Source of the DNA: Anaerolineae bacterium | Lineage (GTDB): Bacteria; Chloroflexota; Anaerolineae; Promineifilales; Promineifilaceae | Direction of reading: 5' to 3' | DNA: 23,246 nucleotides | NCBI GenBank assembly: GCA_028277515.1 | Contig: JANQGC010000104.1 | Coordinates: 1-23,246 of the forward strand | Shown: positions 14,983 through 22,354 of the stretch, one piece after another | Layout: each line of letters begins with the position of its first letter | How positions within the stretch are numbered: position 1 is the stretch's first letter | The notes under the pieces: generated by a model | What the model saw: only the letters and a program-made list of their open reading frames with translations | What the model was told of the DNA's origin: nothing | The model's database searches: none | Position numbers and translations under genes: made by a program

Positions 14983-15075
14983 ATCAGGGCATAAAATAGG
15001 GTGAAGTCAAATGCAATACTTAATTGCGGCATTAGACATTAAATAAAGAGCTTTTGCTCGATTTTATGCCCTAAT
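14983..15075 (+). promoter_or_regulatory. Structured suf leader: 12-bp helix closing around a short ORF
   Basis: AGGGCATAAAAT (14986-14997) pairs perfectly with ATTTTATGCCCT (15061-15072); two more pairs follow outside one mismatch (14983-14984 with 15074-15075). The 63-nt interior can form GCAAT-ACTTA-ATTGC (15013-15027) and GAGC-TTTT-GCTC (15048-15059). It lies inside the predicted transcript. This looks like a multi-branched RNA element, though I recognise no known riboswitch class. Confidence 0.5.
15011..15046 (+). CDS. Possible 11-codon leader ORF inside the suf leader helix
   Basis: ATG at 15011 to TAA at 15044-15046 encodes MQYLIAALDIK. AGGGTG (14998-15003) lies 7 nt before the ATG and directly abuts the left arm of the 12-bp helix. 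The stop is followed by a small GAGC/GCTC hairpin and then the right arm. Ribosome transit would melt or block the helix, so it could act as a leader peptide. There is no conservation evidence yet. Confidence 0.35.
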   Translation: MQYLIAALDIK

Positions 15076-15105
15076 TCCAGAAGAAAATATAGAGAGGTGA
15101 CTTGA

Positions 15106-15888
15106 ATGAGTGCTGCTTTAGAGGTGAAGAATTTATATGCCAATGCCGGCGATCAACCCATTTTGAAGGGTATGGATTTGTTGGTTAAACAAGGGGATGT
15201 CCATGCTTTAATGGGACCAAATGGTTCGGGGAAAAGCACGTTGGCTTATTCGTTGGCAGGACATCCGGCATATGAAGTGACGGCCGGTCAAGCTATCTTT
15301 GACGGGCAAGATTTATTGGAAATGGAAGCCGATGAGCGTTCGCGGGCAGGATTATTTCTAGCTTTCCAATACCCCGCTGCGGTTCCCGGTGTTACATTGG
15401 CCAGGTTTTTACGGCAAACGATTAATTCAAAACGGGCAGCCAATGATCCGGATGATAAAGGCATTTCCATCCCCGCATTTCGACGGCTCTTGAAAGAAAA
15501 GATGGACATGTTGGGCATCGATCAAAAATTTGCCGGTCGTTATTTAAATGAGGGCTTTTCCGGTGGAGAGAAAAAGAGAGTTGAAATTTTACAAATGGCC
15601 ACTGTCGAGCCTAAGATTGCCATTATGGATGAAACGGATTCCGGCTTAGATATCGATGCATTGAAAATTGTAGCGGCCGGTGCGAATAGTTTAAAGAAAG
15701 AATTAAACATGGGTCTACTCGTCATCACCCACTACCAGCGGATTCTCTCTTACATTGAGCCAGATTATGTGCATATCTTGTTAGACGGCCGCATTGTTGA
15801 AAGCGGTGGTCCTGAGCTGGCCTTAAAATTGGAAGAACGTGGTTATGAATGGATTCGAGAAAAACACGCGATTTTAGAGGAGGCATAA
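15106..15888 (+). CDS. sufC: Fe-S cluster assembly ATPase SufC
   Basis: A 260-aa ABC-type ATPase that drives the SufBCD scaffold. Walker A is GPNGSGKST (37-45, K43), the Q-loop is FQYP (Q88), the signature is FSGGEKKR (151-158), Walker B with the catalytic Glu is [12 protein letters not shown] (171-182, E176) and the switch His is H209. The length matches the family (about 250-260). An AGAGGTGA Shine-Dalgarno precedes the ATG. It is the first gene of the operon and ends one base before sufB. Control is probably through the divergent regulator and the structured leader. Confidence 0.97.
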   Translation: MSAALEVKNLYANAGDQPILKGMDLLVKQGDVHALMGPNGSGKSTLAYSLAGHPAYEVTAGQAIFDGQDLLEMEADERSRAGLFLAFQYPAAVPGVTLARFLRQTINSKRAANDPDDKGISIPAFRRLLKEKMDMLGIDQKFAGRYLNEGFSGGEKKRVEILQMATVEPKIAIMDETDSGLDIDALKIVAAGANSLKKELNMGLLVITHYQRILSYIEPDYVHILLDGRIVESGGPELALKLEERGYEWIREKHAILEEA

Positions 15889-15889
15889 T

Positions 15890-17335
15890 ATGGCATTACA
15901 AGACGTGGTTGAACAAGAATTATCAGAAGAGCAGATCCTGGCCACAGTTAAACAGGATGACTATCTGAGCAAATACGGTTTTTCAGATGTTGAAGATTAT
16001 GTCTACAAGGCAGAGCAAGGGTTATCTGAGAATGTGATACGTTCTATATCGGCGATGAAAAATGAGCCGGAATGGATGCTCGAATATCGCCTGAAGGCGT
16101 ACCAACATTTTTTGGAACGCCCTATGCCGGAGTGGGGTGCTGATCTGTCGGGCATTGATTTTAATAGCATTTACTATTACATCAAACCAACGGAGCGAGA
16201 AGAAGATGATTGGGATGATGTTCCTGGATATATCAAGGACACATTTGATAAGCTCGGCATTCCTGAAGCCGAACAAAAATTTCTTTCCGGTGTTGCTGCG
16301 CAATATGAATCTGAAGTTGTTTATCACAACATCAAGAAGGAGTTAGAAGATAAAGGTGTGATATTCCTGGGAATGGATGAAGGGTTGGCCCAATATCCGG
16401 ATCTGGTGAAGGAATACTTTACCACGGTTATTCCCTTGAATGATAACAAGTTTGCAGCGTTAAATTCGGCCGTTTGGTCTGGTGGCAGTTTTATTTATGT
16501 GCCACCGGGCGTAAACGTGGAGATGCCCCTTCAGGCTTATTTCCGAATCAACGCTAAGAATGTTGGCCAATTTGAAAGAACCCTGATCATTGTGGATGAA
16601 GGCGCTTATGTCCATTACGTTGAAGGGTGTACAGCACCGATCTACTCGTCGGACTCCTTGCATTCGGCCGTTGTCGAAATTATCGTCAAGAAAGGCGGGC
16701 GGTGCCGCTATACGACCATTCAAAATTGGTCCAACAATGTGTATAATCTGGTAACCAAGCGCGCGGTTGCTCATGAGAATGCAACGATGGAATGGGTTGA
16801 TGGAAATCTCGGCTCAAAAGTTACCATGAAATATCCGGCCGTGTATATGATGGGTGAAGGTGCGCATGGCGAAATTTTAAGCATTGCCTTTGCCGGAAAC
16901 GGCCAGCATCAAGATGCAGGCGGCAAGGTTGTCCATGTGGCTCCCAATACGACCAGCAGAATCATTTCCAAATCGATCAGCAAAGACAGCGGCCGTGCCT
17001 CGTATCGGGGGATGTTGAAGGTAGACGAAGGTGCTTACAACGTTAAATCAAATGTTGTGTGCGATGCGCTGTTGTTGGATGAAGATAGCCGATCCGATAC
17101 CTATCCATATATTGAAATTGAAGAACAAGAAGTTGATATCGGTCATGAGGCCTCCGTCAGTAAGGTGGGGGAAGAAATGTTGTTCTATCTCATGAGTCGC
17201 GGGATCGACGAAGAGACGGCAACATCAATGATCGTTAACGGTTTTATTGAGCCATTAGTTAAGGAATTGCCAATGGAGTATGCCATTGAGTTAAACCGAT
17301 TAATCCAACTTCAGATGGAAGGATCAATCGGTTAA
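15890..17335 (+). CDS. sufB: Fe-S cluster scaffold protein SufB
   Basis: A 481-aa scaffold on which the cluster forms in the SufBCD complex. The N-terminal helical part leads to the right-handed beta-helix core (for example [21 protein letters not shown]). C247 and C391 match the two functionally important cysteines of E. coli SufB (C254 and C405). GHE (H419, E420) matches the C-terminal His-Glu used in assembly. The C-terminal helices contain [20 protein letters not shown], shared with SufD. It starts 1 nt after the sufC stop, with GAGG at the end of sufC as its Shine-Dalgarno, so the two are tightly coupled. Confidence 0.97.
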   Translation: MALQDVVEQELSEEQILATVKQDDYLSKYGFSDVEDYVYKAEQGLSENVIRSISAMKNEPEWMLEYRLKAYQHFLERPMPEWGADLSGIDFNSIYYYIKPTEREEDDWDDVPGYIKDTFDKLGIPEAEQKFLSGVAAQYESEVVYHNIKKELEDKGVIFLGMDEGLAQYPDLVKEYFTTVIPLNDNKFAALNSAVWSGGSFIYVPPGVNVEMPLQAYFRINAKNVGQFERTLIIVDEGAYVHYVEGCTAPIYSSDSLHSAVVEIIVKKGGRCRYTTIQNWSNNVYNLVTKRAVAHENATMEWVDGNLGSKVTMKYPAVYMMGEGAHGEILSIAFAGNGQHQDAGGKVVHVAPNTTSRIISKSISKDSGRASYRGMLKVDEGAYNVKSNVVCDALLLDEDSRSDTYPYIEIEEQEVDIGHEASVSKVGEEMLFYLMSRGIDEETATSMIVNGFIEPLVKELPMEYAIELNRLIQLQMEGSIG

Positions 17336-17363
17336 GTGGTTTGATTGCTAAACAATTTGAGTT

Positions 17364-17425
17364 AAGTGACAGTCACTTTGATCATTATTTGAGAGGTTAC
17401 AAAGACAGTAGAGTGACTGTCACTT
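17364..17425. repeat. Pair of related palindromes between sufB and sufD
   Basis: AAGTGAC-A-GTCACTT (17364-17378) is a perfect palindrome. GAGTGAC-T-GTCACTT (17411-17425) is nearly its reverse complement and is itself a 6-bp palindrome plus a G.T pair. Each can fold alone, or the two can pair with each other as a stem of about 15 bp with a 32-nt loop. The sufD ATG lies 28 nt later and lacks a Shine-Dalgarno. The pair resembles a REP-like unit or an mRNA-processing element. Confidence 0.65.
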
Positions 17426-17453
17426 GTTAAAAGACGGATATTTAATAGAAAAA

Positions 17454-18749
17454 ATGTCACAATTTACGAGAGAAAATGTAGAGAGACTTTCCTCCGGATT
17501 GAATGAACCGGGGTGGATGTTGGATTTCCGTTTGCAGGCATGGGAGGCATATGAAGAAATCCCCATGCCTAAAAGAACGGATGAGACCTGGAGGCGAACG
17601 GACATCAGGCGCCTCAAGATAGATAAAATCGGACCCTCTGTGAATGGGGATGCGGCAACAAATGTGGAAATCCCCGCGTTTTTGGGTGCGCAGCTCACAG
17701 AAGATGAAACCGGCGGCAATATGCTGCAAATTGATGGCGTGGTCAAGCAATATGAGCTGAGCCAGGCTTTGAGCGATCAAGGCGTTATTTTCTGTGATAT
17801 GCACACGGCCGTTCGCGAATATCCTGAACTGGTCAAGAAATATTTCATGACTGAAGGTGTAAAAATCAGTGATGGAAAATTTGCTGCCCTGCATGGTGCC
17901 TTCTGGCGCGGCGGAACTTTTCTGTATGTTCCAAAGAATACGGTCGCCGCGGCTCCATTACATACGGTGCTTTGGTCGGCTTCCGGAAAAACCTTTACTC
18001 ATACATTGGTTGTCCTGGAGCAAGGATCTGAAGCTATTTTTATGGATGAATATGCGTCTGCGGATGGAAAAGGTCAGGCCTTCCATAATGGCGCAATTGA
18101 GTTGCTAGTTGGTGATAATGCCAATCTTATTTACGCCGGATTGCAAGATTTCGGCCGTAATATGTGGCAGATGAACCATGAGCGGGGGCGCGTCGGCCGC
18201 GATGGAAAGTTGGACTGGGTAACCAGTATGATGGGAACCCGTCTGACCAAGGCTTTCCAGACTATGGAACTCGACCAGCCCGGCGCCTGGGGTAGAATGT
18301 CCGGCATCTTTTTCACCAATGGCCGGCAGCATCTTGATTTGGATACGCTACAAAACCATAACGCACCGGAGACTGTGAGTGACCTGCTTTACAAGGGGGC
18401 ATTGAAGGATCGATCGCGTACGGTTTGGCAGGGGATGATCAAAGCCTTACCTGATGCCCAACGGATTAACGGCTTTCAGGCCAACCGCAACTTGATGTTG
18501 GATCGCACGGCACGCGCCGATTCAATTCCCGGGTTGGAAATTGAAGCTGATGATGTCATTTGCACCCATGCTTCAGCGATCGGCCGGTTAGATGAAGAAG
18601 AGCTTTTTTATCTGATGAGTCGTGGAATTCCAAGAGAAATAGCGGTGGAAATGTCGGTTCAAGGTTTTTTTGATCCCCTGATGCGCCGGATTCCATTTGA
18701 GGGCATTCGCAACCGGATCTTTGATCGAATCATTGAAAAGATTGGATAA
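17454..18749 (+). CDS. sufD: Fe-S cluster scaffold protein SufD
   Basis: A 431-aa SufB paralogue and partner of SufB and SufC. The N-terminus (FTRENVERLSSGLNEPGWML) is the typical SufD/SufB entry helix. The beta-helix core contains [43 protein letters not shown] near the C-terminus has the His that corresponds to the SufD residue used at the SufB-SufD interface. I chose the ATG at 17454; the frame is open to a TTG at 17424, which lies inside a palindrome and would add an atypical decapeptide. Neither start has a good Shine-Dalgarno. The gap from sufB (118 nt) is the only large one in the core operon. Confidence 0.95.
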   Translation: MSQFTRENVERLSSGLNEPGWMLDFRLQAWEAYEEIPMPKRTDETWRRTDIRRLKIDKIGPSVNGDAATNVEIPAFLGAQLTEDETGGNMLQIDGVVKQYELSQALSDQGVIFCDMHTAVREYPELVKKYFMTEGVKISDGKFAALHGAFWRGGTFLYVPKNTVAAAPLHTVLWSASGKTFTHTLVVLEQGSEAIFMDEYASADGKGQAFHNGAIELLVGDNANLIYAGLQDFGRNMWQMNHERGRVGRDGKLDWVTSMMGTRLTKAFQTMELDQPGAWGRMSGIFFTNGRQHLDLDTLQNHNAPETVSDLLYKGALKDRSRTVWQGMIKALPDAQRINGFQANRNLMLDRTARADSIPGLEIEADDVICTHASAIGRLDEEELFYLMSRGIPREIAVEMSVQGFFDPLMRRIPFEGIRNRIFDRIIEKIG

Positions 18750-18752
18750 TCC

Positions 18753-19979
18753 ATGATAGATGTCCAAAAGGTTCGTGCTGATTTTCCGATATTAGAGAGG
18801 GATGTCTACCCCGGCATTCCTCTTATATACTTAGATAGTGCAGCCTCTTCACAACGACCGCAAGTGGTTATAGAGGTTATGAGTGATTATTATCGCCTGC
18901 ACCATGCCAATGTGCACCGTGGCATTCACCGGTTAAGCGATGAAGCAACCGAACATTATGAAGGGGCGCGAGAGCGTATTGCCGCATTCATTAACGCCCC
19001 TTCTTCAAGCCAGGTAATATTTGTGCGCAATGCCACTGAAGCTTTTAATTTAGTGGCTTATAGTTGGGGACGGACAAACATTGCCGAAGGGGATGAGATT
19101 TTACTCACCGAAATGGAGCATCATGCCAATTTGGTGCCCTGGCAAATCCTGGCCGAAGAAAAAGGGGTGAAATTACGCTTCTTGCCATTCCTGGAGGATG
19201 GGACCCTCGATCTTTCCCTTTTGCCTGAATACCTCACCGAAAAGACGAAATTATTTTCTTTTACGGCTGTTTCTAATGTGTTTGGGACGATCAATCCCGT
19301 CAAAAAGCTGGTGAAAGCGGCCCAGGCTGTCGGGGCGATTACGATGGTCGATGCAGCACAGGCGGTTCCCCATATGCCGGTTGATGTTCAGGATTGGGAT
19401 TGCGATTTTATGGCTTTCTCTAGCCATAAAATGTGTGGCCCTACGGGGATTGGTATCTTGTTTGGCAAACTCGATCTTTTGCATGAGATGCCTCCTTTTA
19501 TGGGAGGGGGTGATATGATCCTGCGGGTCAATTTCGATGGCTCTACCTGGAATGAACTGCCCTGGAAGTTTGAAGCAGGGACACCGAGTATTGCGGAAGC
19601 GATTGGCCTGGGCGCGGCCGTTGATTATCTTAGTGAATTAGGGATGGAAGATGTGCATGATTATGAACAGTTTATCACGGGTTATGCACTTGAAGCGTTG
19701 AGCGAAGTACCTGGTTTGGAGATACTTGGCCCGTCGGCCGCGCAAAAAGGGGGCACGGCGGCATTCACTTTAGCCGGCGTCCACCCTCACGATATTTCCG
19801 AAATATTAGATAAACAAGGGATTGCGGTCCGCGCCGGCCATCATTGCGCCATGCCCCTTCACCGCAAATGTGGATTAAGCGCAACGACGCGCGCTAGTTT
19901 TTACATTCACACAACCACTGAAGAGATAGATAAACTTGTCGACGGATTACATAACGTCCGCCTGGTTTTTCGGTTATAA
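18753..19979 (+). CDS. sufS: Cysteine desulfurase SufS
   Basis: A 408-aa PLP enzyme that removes sulfur from cysteine as a persulfide for cluster assembly. The PLP lysine is K226 in SSHKMCGPTG. H123 in MEHHANLVPW and D200 in MVDAAQAV are the usual cofactor contacts. The catalytic cysteine is C365 in RAGHHCAMP. The short active-site segment and overall pattern fit the group II (SufS) type. It starts 3 nt after sufD stops. Its TAA stop lies inside a TATAAT sequence just ahead of sufU. Confidence 0.97.
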   Translation: MIDVQKVRADFPILERDVYPGIPLIYLDSAASSQRPQVVIEVMSDYYRLHHANVHRGIHRLSDEATEHYEGARERIAAFINAPSSSQVIFVRNATEAFNLVAYSWGRTNIAEGDEILLTEMEHHANLVPWQILAEEKGVKLRFLPFLEDGTLDLSLLPEYLTEKTKLFSFTAVSNVFGTINPVKKLVKAAQAVGAITMVDAAQAVPHMPVDVQDWDCDFMAFSSHKMCGPTGIGILFGKLDLLHEMPPFMGGGDMILRVNFDGSTWNELPWKFEAGTPSIAEAIGLGAAVDYLSELGMEDVHDYEQFITGYALEALSEVPGLEILGPSAAQKGGTAAFTLAGVHPHDISEILDKQGIAVRAGHHCAMPLHRKCGLSATTRASFYIHTTTEEIDKLVDGLHNVRLVFRL

Positions 19980-19980
19980 T
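19975..19980 (+). promoter_or_regulatory. Possible internal -10 box giving a leaderless sufU mRNA
   Basis: TATAAT overlaps the sufS stop codon and ends exactly 6 nt before the sufU ATG. The start has no Shine-Dalgarno. The -35 is weak. The same spacing recurs at the next two genes (TAATAT at 20415-20420 and TAACTT at 20753-20758). Confidence 0.4.
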
Positions 19981-19986
19981 AGCTTC

Positions 19987-20391
19987 ATGGATAGTAGCTT
20001 ATACCGCGAACAAATTATTGATCTCTATGAGCGCCCACTGAATTATGGGGAGCTTGATCCAAACGATTTCAGTTATGAAGAAGATAACCCATTATGTGGT
20101 GATGTGATCCGCATTGATGTTCGTTTGGATGAAGAGAATCGAATTTCTGATGTAAAGTGGCGAGGTGATGGTTGTGCAATTAGCCAGGCTTCAGCTTCTC
20201 TACTGACTGAAGAAATTATAGGGTTGACCTTGGACGAGGTTAAAGCCTTTCCTAAAGAAACGCTTCTCGAACTGCTTGGGGTTCCATTAAGTATGGCCCG
20301 CGTAAAATGTGCTCTGCTCTCATTGAAGGTTTTGAAAGCAGGCGCGTTTGGCCTGCCGGCTCCGGAGTTGATTCGCCAAGAAGAAGATTAA
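19987..20391 (+). CDS. sufU: Sulfur-transfer protein SufU
   Basis: A 134-aa zinc-type sulfur acceptor that takes persulfide sulfur from SufS. The conserved set is present: C37 and D39 in LCGDVIRID, C63 in GDGCAISQASASLL and C108 in ARVKCALLSLKVL. The insert between the second and third Cys matches SufU instead of IscU. I chose ATG 19987, 7 nt after the sufS stop, because the protein then starts at the family N-terminus (SLYREQIIDLYERPLNYGEL). An open frame extends back into sufS, but that part is a shadow. There is no Shine-Dalgarno. Confidence 0.95.
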   Translation: MDSSLYREQIIDLYERPLNYGELDPNDFSYEEDNPLCGDVIRIDVRLDEENRISDVKWRGDGCAISQASASLLTEEIIGLTLDEVKAFPKETLLELLGVPLSMARVKCALLSLKVLKAGAFGLPAPELIRQEED

Positions 20392-20426
20392 TCTCCCACT
20401 ATAGAAATTCATTTTAATATACTATT

Positions 20427-20747
20427 ATGACAGATTTTGTTAAGGTAGCTCGAACCCATGATATACCGCCAGGTTCACGCACCTGGTTTGAATTTGAAGA
20501 AGAAACTATCATTTTGTTCAATATCAATGGTAAATATTATGCCATTGCTGATCTTTGTACCCATGACGATGGCCCTTTAGAAGATGGCGCATTGGAGGGA
20601 TATAAAGTTACTTGCCCTCGCCATGGTGCAAAATTTGATATACGGAGCGGCAATGCGCTTTGCCTTCCGGCAACCAAACCGGTGCCTACTTACGAAGTTA
20701 AGGTTAAAGGGGAGGATATTTATGTTGAATCTCCGGATGTCTGGTAA
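20427..20747 (+). CDS. Rieske-type [2Fe-2S] ferredoxin
   Basis: A 106-aa single-domain Rieske protein with both cluster boxes: CTHDDGPL (C44, H46) and CPRHGAKFD (C63, H66). It matches the small ferredoxin subunits found with non-heme iron oxygenases and also inside suf operons of several phyla. The partner is not encoded here; in this setting it may carry electrons for, or be a client of, the suf machinery. It starts 35 nt after sufU without a Shine-Dalgarno; a TAATAT box ends 6 nt before the ATG. Confidence 0.93.
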   Translation: MTDFVKVARTHDIPPGSRTWFEFEEETIILFNINGKYYAIADLCTHDDGPLEDGALEGYKVTCPRHGAKFDIRSGNALCLPATKPVPTYEVKVKGEDIYVESPDVW

Positions 20748-20764
20748 CTGGCTAACTTTCCAAA

Positions 20765-21256
20765 ATGTCTAACTATTTTATTTGCCCGCACTGTGGAACA
20801 GAAGTTGATGTTGATGCTCCTGCCTGCCCGGAGTGCGGCTCTGATGACAATACGGGTTGGTCCGAAGATACGAAATACGATGGACTATATTTTGATTCGG
20901 ACCTGGAAGAAAGTTTCGATCCAAAGAGTGAAGAAAGGGCCTGGGTCAGGTATGTCATTATTACCCTCTTAGCCTTGATTTTAACTTCATTTATAGCTGT
21001 CACCGTCCCGTGGGGAATTTACCTCATCCCGTTAATTATAATAGCCGCTTTTGTAGCGTACTTCTTCAGAGAAGTGCTGCCCAATATGCAAAGCCGCAAA
21101 GAGCGGAATTTGTATGAGACATTATTGATTCGGGCCAGAGGAGATGATGCGCTGGTAGAACGTTTGATCTCTTATGAACGCCAGCGTACACCGGATGCGG
21201 ATGAAATTGATTTGATGGAAGCGGCACTTTACCGTTGGGAGAGGGATAATAGATAA
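20765..21256 (+). CDS. Zinc-ribbon membrane protein
   Basis: A 163-aa protein. Its N-terminal zinc ribbon is CPHC...CPEC (C7, C10, C21, C24). An acidic linker (about 28-58) is followed by two TM helices (about 65-83 and 87-104). The C-terminal cytoplasmic part is helical and charged (QSRKERNLYETLLIRARGDDALVERLISYERQRTP). Function is unknown. It follows the Rieske gene by 17 nt and may be the last gene of the suf transcript. There is no Shine-Dalgarno, and TAACTT ends 6 nt before the ATG, which suggests it could also be read from its own leaderless promoter. Confidence 0.7.
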   Translation: MSNYFICPHCGTEVDVDAPACPECGSDDNTGWSEDTKYDGLYFDSDLEESFDPKSEERAWVRYVIITLLALILTSFIAVTVPWGIYLIPLIIIAAFVAYFFREVLPNMQSRKERNLYETLLIRARGDDALVERLISYERQRTPDADEIDLMEAALYRWERDNR

Positions 21257-21284
21257 GGGAAGTTAAGCGTTATCTGTAGTCCAT

Positions 21285-22181
21285 ATGGCATTTTCTATGA
21301 AGTTGCCCAAATGGTTATTAACGGCTTTACATAATTTTTTTGTTGAAGGCCGACTGAGATTTATAGGAAAGCCGGCATACAGAATGCTGGTTTCTCTTGA
21401 ATTAGCCATACATAAAGTTCTTGTAAATTGGGAGCAGGGTAAGGGAATTTCAGCGCAGGACAAAATAAATAAAGAAATCACAATAATTATAAAGACTTTT
21501 GAGCGTCCTCAAGCCATTCGCCGACTCATAAAAAGCATAAAGACACAATATCCGCAAATAAAAATTATCGTCGCTGATGATAGTTATCAACCACAATCAA
21601 TTGCGGGTGCAGAGGTAATACATTTACCTTATAACCAGGGGGCGACAGTTGGCAGGAACGAAGCGTTGAATCGTGTCATGACAAAATATTTTTTGCTGCT
21701 TGATGACGATTTTGTTTTTTACCGGCATACAAAACTTGCTCCAGTGCATTCTGTCATTGAGTCCCATCCGGAGATTGACATTATTGGGGGTGAAGTTGTC
21801 GATCTTCCCTTTTTCACAGTGGGCGATTATCAGAATGCAAAACTGTTTCCAACAGCGAATAAACCAACCATGCCCCCCGGATGTATGATTGCCGGTTTGC
21901 CAGTTTATGATATGGTCCCAAATTTTTTCCTTGGACGCACCGAGCGTGTCCGCTCTATCGGTTGGGATCCCAATTTAAAAAACCTGGCTCATGCAGACTT
22001 TTTTACTCGGGCAAAAGGGGTTTTGACAACCGTGTTCTTTTCAGATTTTAAGGTACTGCATGCCCGGACACCTTTTGATACAGAGTATATGAAAGATCGA
22101 AATGATGTAACATTTGATAGGGCAATTTTGCTGTATCGCTACGATCAACCAAAGCCAGGCTCTCCTGAAGATCAATCCTAA
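21285..22181 (+). CDS. GT2-like glycosyltransferase
   Basis: A 298-aa protein. After about 60 residues of N-terminal helix there is a GT-A domain: ITIIIKTFERPQAIRRLIKSI (about 65-85), IKIIVADDS, and the metal-binding LLLDDDF (D140-D142). It continues with GGEVVDLP and a C-terminal acceptor part (NFFLGRTERVRSIGWDPNLK, HADFFTRAKG). The layout resembles family 2 and beta-1,4-GalNAc-transferase-like enzymes; donor and acceptor are unknown. No signal peptide or clear TM segment is seen, so it is probably cytoplasmic or peripheral. ATGs at 21285 and 21297 both lack a good Shine-Dalgarno. It stands alone between the zinc-ribbon gene and gyrA. Confidence 0.8.
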   Translation: MAFSMKLPKWLLTALHNFFVEGRLRFIGKPAYRMLVSLELAIHKVLVNWEQGKGISAQDKINKEITIIIKTFERPQAIRRLIKSIKTQYPQIKIIVADDSYQPQSIAGAEVIHLPYNQGATVGRNEALNRVMTKYFLLLDDDFVFYRHTKLAPVHSVIESHPEIDIIGGEVVDLPFFTVGDYQNAKLFPTANKPTMPPGCMIAGLPVYDMVPNFFLGRTERVRSIGWDPNLKNLAHADFFTRAKGVLTTVFFSDFKVLHARTPFDTEYMKDRNDVTFDRAILLYRYDQPKPGSPEDQS

Positions 22182-22225
22182 GTAAAACTCTCAATAGATG
22201 ACAAGTTGAAAAATGAATAATGTGT

Positions 22226-22263
22226 TTGACAGGCTCCTTGAAATTGCCTAACATTGAATGTTA
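22226..22263 (+). promoter_or_regulatory. gyrA promoter with a palindrome over the -10
   Basis: TTGACA (22226-22231), 17 bp, TAACAT (22249-22254) is a good sigma70-type promoter. The perfect 15-bp palindrome TAACATT-G-AATGTTA (22249-22263) starts at the -10 and reaches the predicted +1 near 22261. It could be an operator or a melting/supercoiling-sensitive element. Confidence 0.6.
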
Positions 22264-22354
22264 TTAGAACATATTTTTCATATGGATGCTGGTTTAAGTA
22301 GTTTTGCAATTCGAATGTTTACATAAGAAAATCGCAAACGATAGGCAAATAATA

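Noticed and set aside
14986..15072. The suf leader inverted repeat as a small transposable element (MITE)
   Set aside because: There is no target-site duplication next to the arms, and the interior carries a Shine-Dalgarno-ORF arrangement that fits an RNA element better.
19936..19986. Upstream extension of SufU into sufS
   Set aside because: The extra residues are encoded by the out-of-frame sufS end; the SufU family starts at the ATG at 19987.
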